64,000 nucleotides of DNA, from the NCBI GenBank assembly GCA_946407725.1, contig CAMJPM010000007.1, forward strand, positions 1 to 64,000, written 5' to 3'. This DNA comes from an uncultured Lachnospiraceae bacterium. Its GTDB lineage: Bacteria; Bacillota; Clostridia; Lachnospirales; Lachnospiraceae. The notes under the pieces were generated by a model. It had not been told where the DNA came from. It saw only the letters and a program-made list of their open reading frames with translations, and did no database searches. Positions 48,089-58,034 of the stretch are shown in pieces (the stretch's first letter is position 1; every line of letters starts with the position of its first letter). The position numbers and the translations under genes were made by a program.

Positions 48089-49723
48089 CTACGCCCTCTC
48101 TATCATGCAGCTGTGATGCTTATACAGAGGTTCATCATTCCTGATCTCTTTATCGTAGTTTATCCCTACAAGGATCAGATTACCCTTGTAATGTTCAAGT
48201 CTTTCTGGATATTTCTGACTCTGGATCTGCGATATTGCAGTTTTCGCATTTTTTTCATATTTAAGTTCAACAAGGAGAGCCGGTTTGTCGGGAATCTTTG
48301 GGATAAATGCCAGATCGGCATAGCCGCGGCCGGTATCAAGCTCCGGGATAATGGTGTAATAGTCCTGCGCACGGTAATAAGCGAGCTGTATGGCGCAGCT
48401 TAATCCGGCTTCACTATTGTAGGTTCTGTTTCCGGCTTTGTCATGGGCAGCTTCTATAAGCTCTGCGACAGTTTCTTCATCACATGCCCAGGTTGCTTCA
48501 AGAAGTTTCCGCGAATTATCAAGAGCACGGAAAGTCATGTTCCAGTCCCGGGATCTGGTAGATGTCTTAAACACATCAAGTACTTCTTTATTTGGAATAA
48601 AAACCTCTTTTGTACCACTGTCATATCCGAGATAACCCAGATGTATCAGCAAGGTAAGTATCTCATCCCTGCTGTTAAATGTTGTCATGTCATTCTGATA
48701 ACCGGTAATATCTATTGATCTCCTGCCGCCGTCCATCAAAACCGCAACGTATTCCCTCAATCCGTCAAAATTCCAGTCTATATATTGCCGAAGAGCCTCA
48801 TACGTCTCCGTCTGGTTCCAGTAATTATTAAACTGCCTGCTGATTGCTGCAAGAACAACAGAATACGGACTGTATACCTCATATTCGCGGTAAGATTCCC
48901 TGTCGGCAGAAACCCCGTCCGGAAGCAATTCTTCTGTCTCCCTGTTGGACAACCTGTATCCGTCGTACCAGTATTTAAAAGCATCATAATTCAGTTTTCT
49001 CTCCAGACAGAGATCCTTTACCTCTTCGGCGGTAAACCCCATATACCGGGCCATCTGCTGCGGCTGTACCATGGAGAACTCACGGAACATATTAAGCGCA
49101 GAGTGCTTTCCGTATTTCTTTATCGGAAGTATACCCGTCATATATGCGAATGCTATATATTCCTTATCCTTCAGCCAATCACGCAGAAAATCCAGATATT
49201 TCCTATGTCCCTCCCTGTCATCCCTGTATTCACGGAAAATAGAGTCCCACTCATCAATGATGATCACAAAACGGGTATTTGTTCTCCTGTAAAACCTGTC
49301 TATACTGTAAAAAAAATCATCTTTATCAAACTTTGTGCCAGGGTATGTTTCAACCAATTCATCAATAATACGTTTTTTAAGGATGGATATAGCTTTTTCA
49401 ACAGAACGGCTGCCATTGAAGAAATCCGTCATGACAAGCCTTATCACGTCAAATCTTCCAAGATGGGCATTCCATTCCGGATCCTTAGCTATATTACACC
49501 TTTCAAAAAGAACCCCGCTGTCTGCCTCCCGGTCATAATACGCACTTATCATCCTTGCAGCAACAGTCTTGCCAAATCTTCTGGGGCGGGACACACACAC
49601 ATATTTCTGGTCTGTTTCAAGAATACTGTTCAAATACAGGATCATATCTGTTTTATCAACAAATATTTCTGAATTTAAAGCCTCCATAAAGGAGTTTTTC
49701 CCCGGATTAAGGTATGTTCCCAT
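48089..49723 (-). CDS. AAA-ATPase-like protein with C-terminal PD-(D/E)XK nuclease domain (DUF1703 type)
   Basis: NSFMEALNSEIFVDKTDMILYLN; CVSRPRRFGKTVAARMISAYYD; VIIIDEWDSIFREYRDD; C-terminal GRGYADLAFIPKIPDKPALLVELKYEKN. Confidence 0.92.
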   Translation of the reverse strand: MGTYLNPGKNSFMEALNSEIFVDKTDMILYLNSILETDQKYVCVSRPRRFGKTVAARMISAYYDREADSGVLFERCNIAKDPEWNAHLGRFDVIRLVMTDFFNGSRSVEKAISILKKRIIDELVETYPGTKFDKDDFFYSIDRFYRRTNTRFVIIIDEWDSIFREYRDDREGHRKYLDFLRDWLKDKEYIAFAYMTGILPIKKYGKHSALNMFREFSMVQPQQMARYMGFTAEEVKDLCLERKLNYDAFKYWYDGYRLSNRETEELLPDGVSADRESYREYEVYSPYSVVLAAISRQFNNYWNQTETYEALRQYIDWNFDGLREYVAVLMDGGRRSIDITGYQNDMTTFNSRDEILTLLIHLGYLGYDSGTKEVFIPNKEVLDVFKTSTRSRDWNMTFRALDNSRKLLEATWACDEETVAELIEAAHDKAGNRTYNSEAGLSCAIQLAYYRAQDYYTIIPELDTGRGYADLAFIPKIPDKPALLVELKYEKNAKTAISQIQSQKYPERLEHYKGNLILVGINYDKEIRNDEPLYKHHSCMIERA

Positions 49724-49802
49724 TATTATCTGTTTGCCCCTGCCGTCTTAAAGCTGCTTATGCGTATCTTTACAGAATCCGTCAATTCCCCCATTTATAC
49801 GT

Positions 49803-51023
49803 TTATTCTCCCAGAAACACCTTTTCATATCTGTCACAGATGATGGGCCAGCTGTATTTTTCCCTGATCCTGCTCTTTGCAAGAGAGGAAAGTCGATCTA
49901 TCTCACTCTGCGGAAGAGCATCTGTTTCATCAATAAGAGCTGAAAGGCTGCCCTCTTTCTTTTTCCAATAGAGAGCCGCATCGCCTGATACTTCACGATT
50001 AAAACTAACATCACAGACCAGGTTCAGATTCGTGCTGCCAAGGGATTCAAGGAGCGACGGGTTCGTGCCTCCTACCTCATGGCCGTGTATGTATGCATAT
50101 GCGTTTTCACGTATTCTGGAAAGCAGCTCCTGGTCATATATGGTACCGATGAACTTGATCCGGCCATCTCTGCTGAATCCCAGCTTATTCTCTAGTTTTC
50201 TGTACAGTCCGTCGTTGTCCGTGGTTATCATGATGAACTTCTTTTTACTGCTGCTCCTCATGAATTCACGGATCATGGTCTCATAGTTGTTTTCCGGTAC
50301 AAATCTGCCTACGGAAAGATAATAATCGCTCTTTTCCAGGTTATTATCCTTAAGCCATGTCAGAAACTTGCGGTCATCAGTTTTCAGCCCTTCTTTTATC
50401 TCACTTCCGTAGGCTATGAAGGAGGTTTTTATCCTCTTTGAAGGAGAATCGTAGACTTCGTGGATATACTTCTCTATATTCACCGAATCACAGATGACCA
50501 TGTCGGCTTTCTTAACCATAATGCTCTCACTGAACTTCCAGTAGGCCCTTACCGGTGCTGACCACTTCTGACGGAGCCATTCATGCCCGTCGGGATTCAC
50601 ATACACCTCTCCTCCAAGGGCATGTATCCTGTCCACAAGGCCGTTGAAAGCTGGCCCTATGCGGCATCCCAATACATAGACCACCGCATTTTTTATCCTC
50701 TCACGCTCCATGACCGATATACACTTATTCATTGCTGCCACATCATAAAAATAAGCCTGAGCCGGTCCTATCTCCAAAACCTTGATGCTGTAACAGCGGG
50801 CATGATGATACTCGAATTCATCGGCACTTATGTAGCGGATACCCTCCAGCCTGGACCTGGCTGTTGATCCCTCGCCGTTCGCCTTGCAGCAGACATGATA
50901 TTTTATTTTATCGTTGTACTGGTGATACTCAGTGAGCTTATGAACAAAGGTCTCAAAACCCCCGTAAAAACCCAATCCTTTTGCTCCAACCAGAAAAACG
51001 TGTCTGATCGCTTTTTCCTTCAA
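49803..51023 (-). CDS. DUF1972-type glycosyltransferase (rhamnosyltransferase-like)
   Basis: VFLVGAKGLGFYGGFETFVHKLTEYH; HEWLRQKWSAPVRAYWKFSE; AYIHGHEVGGTNPSLLESLGSTNL. Confidence 0.9.
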   Translation of the reverse strand: MKEKAIRHVFLVGAKGLGFYGGFETFVHKLTEYHQYNDKIKYHVCCKANGEGSTARSRLEGIRYISADEFEYHHARCYSIKVLEIGPAQAYFYDVAAMNKCISVMERERIKNAVVYVLGCRIGPAFNGLVDRIHALGGEVYVNPDGHEWLRQKWSAPVRAYWKFSESIMVKKADMVICDSVNIEKYIHEVYDSPSKRIKTSFIAYGSEIKEGLKTDDRKFLTWLKDNNLEKSDYYLSVGRFVPENNYETMIREFMRSSSKKKFIMITTDNDGLYRKLENKLGFSRDGRIKFIGTIYDQELLSRIRENAYAYIHGHEVGGTNPSLLESLGSTNLNLVCDVSFNREVSGDAALYWKKKEGSLSALIDETDALPQSEIDRLSSLAKSRIREKYSWPIICDRYEKVFLGE

Positions 51024-51180
51024 TATATCCTGATCCTTATAAGAAACTATCCTTATTGAAAAACATCTTCATAACCTTATATATTACTGTTTTAAGGGTA
51101 TAATGTCAAATTCTCACGAGCATCCGCATCCCATGACACATACCTGGGATATCAGCCTCCGGTGCCGGACCGGATCCCGC

Positions 51181-54100
51181 TTAAAACAAGGTCATCTGCT
51201 CTAAAACCTCTATGTGGGAGGCTACTATCACTTCCGGTTCACTTCCCCTGATATGCTCGGAACGTAAATACTGTACTCCGTTCTTTAAGCCCGCTGCAAT
51301 CAGATTCAGCACATAAATATTGTCAAATCTGCCATAAATGGCATCTCCGCCAAGCCCGGAAAAACAGATAAGCTGCGTATTGTTCTTTGCCGCAAGCTCC
51401 ATAAGGGGTTTCAACAGGTGCTCCGAATAAGTTACTCCGAAGGGATTATCCATTAATAATACTTTTCCTTCGTTGCGGTCTGCGAAAAGATCATTCTCAT
51501 CTCTCCTCATATAGTGTAGAAGGCTTGACAGGATAACAAAAGATGACAGGAATCCTTCTCCGCCGGAGTTTTTCGAGACCTCAGCCCAGGATATGGGATA
51601 CTCCCGCTCTCTCTCTATTTTATAAAGCCGGATATGAACATTGTTAATTCCGATCACCGTGTCATAAAGCTCCCGGACATTGACCTTAGTTCCCGTGTAC
51701 TCATCCATATTCTGATTGTGCCTGCATAGCTCCATACAATGCTTAACAAGAACCTCCAGATAATCCTTTATCCGTATCCTGTATATTTCCTCGTTCTCCG
51801 GAAAGGATGGTATGGAAATCGTAAGCATTTTTATGGTCTTATTACGGACCGGAATGGCCGAATTGCTGTCAATCTTATCAAGCTCACCGTTAATATCCCT
51901 GATGTAATCCAGAAGCTCATTCTGTATGCTCTTTCTCTCATCTTCGATAACAGACAGATCAACCTCTATCTTTGCCATGAGGTCATCATAGGACTGAAGG
52001 GTGATCCCGATATGCCGCAGCACTTCCTCCGGGGAATCAACAGTCCGGAACATGGCCTCCAGCGGTTTTCTGTAGAAATCATCCCTGAAAACCGGAAGCA
52101 GAATAAGGTCATTAATTGCATCGGAAAGCCTGTTCCGCCGTTTCTGGCGTTCATCAATTAAACGCTTCATGTCCCTGCGCATAATACCCCTGAATTCATG
52201 GAGTTTTCCGGCGTCCATAACAGAGAAATCCTCGTCAAAAATTATTTCTTCTGACTTTTCTGTTCCGTCGTATTCGTCAAGAGAATTGATAAGCTCCCTG
52301 TACACCTTCTGTCTTTTGTCCAGATCCTTTAACTCTTTTTCGTAATTTGCCCTCTCATGCCTTAAAACCGCCAGTTCTTCATTAAAGTCCTTATCAGGTA
52401 TTTCCTCCGGGTTTAGAACCTCTTCCTGACCTGTCTCCTCCTTCATCCTCTTTATTCTCTCACCGATGTAGGCGCCTTTAACAGAGATCTCCTTGTCTTC
52501 CCTGTGATACTGGTCTTCTTTAAGGGTTATTTTTTCCGATATACGGGACACAGCTCCCTGTTCCCTGTCAAGCTCTTCCCCGGAGAAGATCACATCTTTA
52601 AGATCCCCGTCATTCAGCTCATTTTTACGGTAGAGCTGCAGGAGATGATTCTCCACTCTCCGGTAGCGCTTTTCCTGTTCAGAGAATTCTTTTTCAAGCT
52701 GTCTGATCTCACCGGAGAATTTCTCAATTATAGCCTCATATTCTGCTTCCATTGCCGTTTTCATCTCTTCATCCGGCAATACGGCATCCTCCGCAGGAAC
52801 GCTGTAGCCGGCATATAGCAGCAGTTTTTTCTCCAGATCCGCCTTTGTATGCCTGAAGCTCTCCGCCTCCCTTTTCTTTGCATCCGCTTCTTCCCGGATC
52901 CTGTCAAGCCTTTCCAGCATCAGCTTTTTACGGTCAGAAAGCCTGTTTAATTCCTTCTCCGTCATGTATTTTTTATCAAGGCTTGTAAGATAACGCTCAT
53001 ATCCCCGGATCAGATCTTTAAGCCTTCTTAAACGCTCATTCAGGAAAATATCTTTTTTCTCCGCTTCTTCAATTTCCTTTTGTGCTTCCTCAATAGTACT
53101 GCTGTTCTCTTCTTTCAGCGCCTCAATAGAGGAAATCTCTTTTTCAGCGTCGTCGATCTCCTCTTCCGTCATTTTCAGTTCAGAAGTTGTCTTTTCCACC
53201 AGCTCCCCCGTCAGGCTTTCGGATCTGACGGTTTCCCTGTATCTGATAAATTCATTCTTTTCCTTTTTACGTATTTCTATGCTTTCCTTAAGCTCTTTCA
53301 GCCCGGCAGCACATCCGTCGATCATTTCCTTAAGCTTGTCCGGATCAAGCAGGTTTTCATTGAACCTGACATAAAACCTGATCTTTTCCGTTTCCACCAC
53401 AGGGTTATCCGGATCACTTAAATCTGTTACTCCTTTTTCCAGATCCTGCCTCAAAATAAGCGGAAGGGGCATTTCAGTAAAAACAGGTTCATCTGCTTTT
53501 TTTAATCTTTCCAGTTCCTTATCGCTTATTATCAGAGAATAGGGTAAAAAAGGATTTTTCCTTACAAGCTCCAGATTATACTTCAGGGGTCTGTCATTTT
53601 TAAGGAGCCACTCCATTCCGAAGGTCAGATCTATTCCCAGTTTTCCGAAACCTTCTGTGATGTTGGACGGGATCTCCGCTATCCGTCCGCTTTCCAGTGC
53701 TTCTTTTTCCCTGCGTATCCTGTTCTCCTTTTCCTGCAGTAACCGTATGTCCCCCTCTGTCATCTCGACTTTCACTTCAAAAGCACGCAATATGCTCTCC
53801 CTGTCATAGAGATATTCCTCACTTAATCCCGCAAATACACAGGCCTCCAGTCTCTCTTTTTTCTGCCTGTCCAGTTCCTTCATTTCCCTGTGGAGGTTTT
53901 CTTTTTTATGGAGGAGGTCGTTTCGCAGTATTCTCTTTTCTGACAGATCGCTTTCCAGCTTCTTTTCGCGTATTTCCGCCTTCTGCTTTCTCTCTTTTGC
54001 GGCTTTTCGTTTGCTGTCATTCTCCTTCTTTTCTGCCGAAAGCCCTTCTTCCTCCGAGTACAGGGCACCGTCCTCATATTTTCCGAGAATATTTCTGGTA

Positions 54101-55629
54101 AAGGTTATTCCGTACACTTTCTGGTAGGCCTCTTCATCCCTGTTAAAGGATTCGATGTCAGCCTGCAGCTTTCCCGCTTCCTTCTGAAGTTTTCCGGTCT
54201 CCTCATCTATCGCGGTCAGGTTTTCGGATTTTTCCCGCTCTTCTCCCTTCAGTCTACTGATCTTTTCCTCTGTGGCAGAAAGCTTTTTTATGAGATCATC
54301 CGTCTTTTTCAGGTAAAAACCGTGAAGTGTTTTTCCCAGCTCCTCTCTTCTGGGCTTCAGATCCTCATTCTCCTTTCTTGCCACGTCAAGATCCGAACGC
54401 AGCTTTTCTCTTATCCGGTACTCTTCCTGCTTTTCGTCAAATACCCTTCTCGTTTCAAGAAGACGTATGTTCTTTTCCCTTTTTTCAAATTCACTTTTCA
54501 GATCCTTGATCTCAAGAGATGTTATCAGCAGGCTGCCCTCCAGCTCTTCCTTTTCTTTTATGAGCTCATGGATCTCCCTGGAGTATTTTTCATATTTCAG
54601 ACGTTCTTCTTTTATATAATTCCCGTCTATTTCCCCCTGCTTTATCTCCATAGCGGACTCTGTTTTCCCGGAAAGCTCCCGGATCTCTTCAAGGAAACAG
54701 ACCAGACGGTTTTCCTGTTCCCGGATATCAAGGTCAGTATTCTTCAGTTTTTCTGCAAGGGCTTTTATTCCGGTGTTTTCCGGTGTTTCACTGTCAGGGG
54801 CGACTTTTTCCCGGAAAAACCTGATGTCTTCCCTTCTTTTTATCTTATCCTCATTTTCATAGCACTGGACCGAGTGCTGTTTAATTATCCTTCCGAAATC
54901 CCTGATCCTGCCGCCGTCAGGATCAAGCTTCTTTTCTACGGCATCCAGAAGCCACTTTTCCGTAAGCCCCTTCTCGTCCTTACAGTCGGAGAAAAGATCC
55001 GCCAGTCCCCCTTCCTTCTGATTGACCTTTTTTATTATGTTTTCCCATTCCCTGAAATCTACCTTGTATTCCTTTAATTTCTCAAAATACTGCCTCTGCT
55101 GCGCTCCCTGCCCCATATCATACATAAAAAATTTTGCGCTCCGGTCTTTCTTAAAGCTCTCGAAAAGCTGCTTGCAGTTAACAAAGCTTTTTAAGGTCAC
55201 TTCCTTCCGGCTCTTTTCAACCACCTGAAGGTTATTAATGTCCCACGGACAGGCTTCACTGTACTCACTGACAATACCTATGATATCCAGCACATCCCTG
55301 TCCTCTCCCTCATCCGACGTTTCCTCGGGACGGCGGTGAACCATAAAGCCGTTCATCATCTTATGGCTGCCGCCCAGGGTCCACTCTACAAGGATAAACG
55401 AAGGTTTGGTTCCGGTGAAATATCCCTCAAAGCTTCTGTCTCTTGCCCTTCTGTATGCCTTATGGACAAAAGGCGAGGTTAAAAGCTGGACAAGCACGGA
55501 CTTCCCTCCTCCGTTCTGAAGGGAAACAAGGGTATTGATGCCATTCATATACAGGGTTTCATCGCTTATCTTTATGCCGCCGTTGTTGTAGTTTATATTA
55601 ATAAGACGTATGCTGTTAATAGTTCCCAT
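51181..55629 (-). CDS. jetC: Wadjet JetC: SMC/MukB-like condensin ATPase
   Basis: 1482 aa; LVSLQNGGGKSVLVQLL (Walker A), long coiled coils, NSGGEGFLSSFVILSSLL signature, KVLLMDNPFG Walker B. Confidence 0.9.
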   Translation of the reverse strand: MGTINSIRLININYNNGGIKISDETLYMNGINTLVSLQNGGGKSVLVQLLTSPFVHKAYRRARDRSFEGYFTGTKPSFILVEWTLGGSHKMMNGFMVHRRPEETSDEGEDRDVLDIIGIVSEYSEACPWDINNLQVVEKSRKEVTLKSFVNCKQLFESFKKDRSAKFFMYDMGQGAQQRQYFEKLKEYKVDFREWENIIKKVNQKEGGLADLFSDCKDEKGLTEKWLLDAVEKKLDPDGGRIRDFGRIIKQHSVQCYENEDKIKRREDIRFFREKVAPDSETPENTGIKALAEKLKNTDLDIREQENRLVCFLEEIRELSGKTESAMEIKQGEIDGNYIKEERLKYEKYSREIHELIKEKEELEGSLLITSLEIKDLKSEFEKREKNIRLLETRRVFDEKQEEYRIREKLRSDLDVARKENEDLKPRREELGKTLHGFYLKKTDDLIKKLSATEEKISRLKGEEREKSENLTAIDEETGKLQKEAGKLQADIESFNRDEEAYQKVYGITFTRNILGKYEDGALYSEEEGLSAEKKENDSKRKAAKERKQKAEIREKKLESDLSEKRILRNDLLHKKENLHREMKELDRQKKERLEACVFAGLSEEYLYDRESILRAFEVKVEMTEGDIRLLQEKENRIRREKEALESGRIAEIPSNITEGFGKLGIDLTFGMEWLLKNDRPLKYNLELVRKNPFLPYSLIISDKELERLKKADEPVFTEMPLPLILRQDLEKGVTDLSDPDNPVVETEKIRFYVRFNENLLDPDKLKEMIDGCAAGLKELKESIEIRKKEKNEFIRYRETVRSESLTGELVEKTTSELKMTEEEIDDAEKEISSIEALKEENSSTIEEAQKEIEEAEKKDIFLNERLRRLKDLIRGYERYLTSLDKKYMTEKELNRLSDRKKLMLERLDRIREEADAKKREAESFRHTKADLEKKLLLYAGYSVPAEDAVLPDEEMKTAMEAEYEAIIEKFSGEIRQLEKEFSEQEKRYRRVENHLLQLYRKNELNDGDLKDVIFSGEELDREQGAVSRISEKITLKEDQYHREDKEISVKGAYIGERIKRMKEETGQEEVLNPEEIPDKDFNEELAVLRHERANYEKELKDLDKRQKVYRELINSLDEYDGTEKSEEIIFDEDFSVMDAGKLHEFRGIMRRDMKRLIDERQKRRNRLSDAINDLILLPVFRDDFYRKPLEAMFRTVDSPEEVLRHIGITLQSYDDLMAKIEVDLSVIEDERKSIQNELLDYIRDINGELDKIDSNSAIPVRNKTIKMLTISIPSFPENEEIYRIRIKDYLEVLVKHCMELCRHNQNMDEYTGTKVNVRELYDTVIGINNVHIRLYKIEREREYPISWAEVSKNSGGEGFLSSFVILSSLLHYMRRDENDLFADRNEGKVLLMDNPFGVTYSEHLLKPLMELAAKNNTQLICFSGLGGDAIYGRFDNIYVLNLIAAGLKNGVQYLRSEHIRGSEPEVIVASHIEVLEQMTLF

Positions 55630-55631
55630 TA

Positions 55632-56366
55632 TTATTCCTTTTCGCCTTCAGTTTTCCGGTCAAGCTCCCTTAACAATCTCTCCACTCTGGAGTAATTGTT
55701 TTCGTTCAGTACATTGAAATCCATAAACTGGTCCAGTTTTTTAGTGGTAAGAATGATCTCATCCTTCTCCACGTACTCTATAAGTCCCTGCTTCTGGAGA
55801 AAGACTACGATGTTATGTATGAATCCCTCTTTTGTGGTCTTGTACTTTTTCCCGCTTTCATCCGATTTCAGAGCCTCATAGGCCTCTCTCATATCGGAAA
55901 AAGCTATTCCTTCCCTTTCTTCATCCTCCTCGCTGTATTCCTGTGCTCCCTCACTCAGTCTCTCCGACACCCTGTTCTGCAGATCTCCCATACGGATAAA
56001 ATTCCTGGTTTTGCTGCTGGCCCCCTGACCGTCGTAGAATTCCATTAAGAGAGTAAGGATCACAAACTGTGAAAGATAATAATCCCTGTCCGTAGCTCCT
56101 GATCTGCACAGGATCGATTTAAGCTGTGTCTTTGTATAACCCAGGCAGGAGTTTCCCTCCCTCGGGATAAGGTAGATCACGTCAGAATATCTCTCAACAT
56201 CCGATTCTGCCGCTTCTCCCTGGTTCTTCACGAGAGTCTGGATATTTTCATTTTCCGCATACTGTCTGTACAGGTTTCTCTCGTCATCTTCCCTTAATTC
56301 CCTGTATTTAAGGAGATGGTAAAATATCTCCTGGCTGCATCTGATCTCATCTATTTCGTATGCCAT
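55632..56366 (-). CDS. jetB: Wadjet JetB: MukE/DUF6063-like subunit
   Basis: Operon position between jetA and jetC, winged-helix-like kleisin partner size (244 aa). Confidence 0.8.
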   Translation of the reverse strand: MAYEIDEIRCSQEIFYHLLKYRELREDDERNLYRQYAENENIQTLVKNQGEAAESDVERYSDVIYLIPREGNSCLGYTKTQLKSILCRSGATDRDYYLSQFVILTLLMEFYDGQGASSKTRNFIRMGDLQNRVSERLSEGAQEYSEEDEEREGIAFSDMREAYEALKSDESGKKYKTTKEGFIHNIVVFLQKQGLIEYVEKDEIILTTKKLDQFMDFNVLNENNYSRVERLLRELDRKTEGEKE

Positions 56367-58011
56367 TTGTTGTACCTTGCCGCAGGCAAGCGTCCTCCTT
56401 CTTTTCCACAGCTATTCTGACTTCTGAGCATCTTATGGCTTTAAGTCTGCCAAAAGCGTTCTCGATATTTTCAAATATTACCTTTTCTTTTCCGTATTTT
56501 GAAATACTTATATGACTTACGCTGCTGCCCTGGGGCATTTTATCCAGTATTTCCAGGATCATCACATTTGGTTCAAAGGTTTCATCCGCTTCTGTGAGAT
56601 ACATGCTCCGTTCCTGCCGCAGTTTTTCAATATCAAGCTCGGCGCTTTTTAATAACTCCACCATCACTTCTTTAAAAACATCTATTTCCGGAATCAGTTT
56701 TTTCCTTTTTTCCGGATCCTCATCCGTTATCTTCTTCAGATCAGAAAGCTTTACGCTCTGCATTTCCAAAGCTGTTTTAAGGATAAAGGACAGGGAGCTC
56801 TCATACTTCTTTCTCTTTTCTTCCCTCAGGCGCTCCTGCTCTCTTTCCCAGGCTTCCTCATCAAAATCCACTTCCTCGGTTTCATCTTCTTCCCTGCGGC
56901 TCCTCATGGGTCTTTGCAAAGCTGAAGCCGTCAGAAGATTATAGCTTTTCTCCGGATCATTCTTAAATAACGGCGCAAAAATGAAATCCATATTATTAAG
57001 TAATCCGGGATTTTTAAGTACCGGCTCATATATTTTCTCCCGAAGGGAAAATCTCTTTATCTGTTTAACCTGTGCCATGTTTTCCAGTTCTCTGGAATAG
57101 AGATCCTTTAACTCAAAATGACTGTTCAGTATTTTCTGATGCTCCTCTAAAACCCGGTCGAGATAGCTTCCTATTATCCCCAGATCTTTGAGATTCTTTA
57201 TCTCGTCGTCAGTTAAGACCCTGTCATTTATTCTTATGGAATCGATCTCTGAGCGTCTTTTTGCCGTCAACTCCCTGAAAGCTTCAAATTTCTTTCCCGT
57301 TTCCTTTATGGATTCCAGGTTATCATGGATTATGGTATCGTATTCAGCTACGGAATAATTTAATACATTCCTTCTTATCCTGACCATTGCCTCCCGTATA
57401 CGCTGGATCTGACGTCTCATGGTGTCAAAAATCTCCTTTACCGTATCCACGGCTCTGTCATAATCCCGTTTTTCCATCTGCATCTGGAACAGAAGCTCCT
57501 GAATGGTAAGGCGCATATTGCTCTCTATTTCAAGTGTTGATAAAAGGAGGCTGTAGCCGTCATCCGTCAGATGGTAGGATGTACGCTTTACCTCCCCCTC
57601 GAAATATACCACCTCATTTGTCACGTATCTAATGGGTATTGTTCCATAGGTTTTTTCCTCAAAATCATACCCTGTAAACTCCATCTGCACGCCATCATTA
57701 GATAACACACTGTTTACCACAAAATCAGCCAGTTCTCTGCTTTCATCAAAGCTCAGTCCCCAGTTAAAGTCGGAGGTGCCGATATTATCAATGAAAACCG
57801 CTATGTCATCCACGGTACATGGCTGATCCTTAAGTGAATTCTCCATGAGGAATAAAAGAACAGCAAACACAAGGTTTATCTGTTCATCAGAGCCTGTAAC
57901 ATGATAATCCTTCCATTTCTGGACTTTGTATACGATATTCTGTGTCAGAAGCGCATAAAGTCCCGCATTTTTCATTCGCTGGGGAAACTTTTTCAAGAAT
58001 TCATATTGCAT
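56347..58011 (-). CDS. jetA: Wadjet JetA: MukF/kleisin-like subunit (DUF5716-like)
   Basis: PQRMKNAGLYALLTQNIVYKVQKWKDYHVTGSDEQINLVFAVLLFL; operon position; start at MQYEFLKKFPQ. Confidence 0.8.
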   Translation of the reverse strand: MQYEFLKKFPQRMKNAGLYALLTQNIVYKVQKWKDYHVTGSDEQINLVFAVLLFLMENSLKDQPCTVDDIAVFIDNIGTSDFNWGLSFDESRELADFVVNSVLSNDGVQMEFTGYDFEEKTYGTIPIRYVTNEVVYFEGEVKRTSYHLTDDGYSLLLSTLEIESNMRLTIQELLFQMQMEKRDYDRAVDTVKEIFDTMRRQIQRIREAMVRIRRNVLNYSVAEYDTIIHDNLESIKETGKKFEAFRELTAKRRSEIDSIRINDRVLTDDEIKNLKDLGIIGSYLDRVLEEHQKILNSHFELKDLYSRELENMAQVKQIKRFSLREKIYEPVLKNPGLLNNMDFIFAPLFKNDPEKSYNLLTASALQRPMRSRREEDETEEVDFDEEAWEREQERLREEKRKKYESSLSFILKTALEMQSVKLSDLKKITDEDPEKRKKLIPEIDVFKEVMVELLKSAELDIEKLRQERSMYLTEADETFEPNVMILEILDKMPQGSSVSHISISKYGKEKVIFENIENAFGRLKAIRCSEVRIAVEKKEDACLRQGTTNGIRNR

Positions 58012-58034
58012 AATCAATTTCCGTAGGTAACTAT

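Noticed and set aside
48089-49723. AAA/PD-(D/E)XK protein as a new defence system
   Set aside because: It belongs to a widespread stand-alone family in anaerobes, with no partner gene here; function unknown but not novel from this sequence alone.
54322-55077. Plus-strand 251-aa hydrophobic ORF (and 48785-49672, 295 aa)
   Set aside because: Antisense shadows of coiled-coil jetC and of the AAA/nuclease gene; Phe/Leu/Ser-rich text is typical of reverse complement of Lys/Glu-rich coding DNA.
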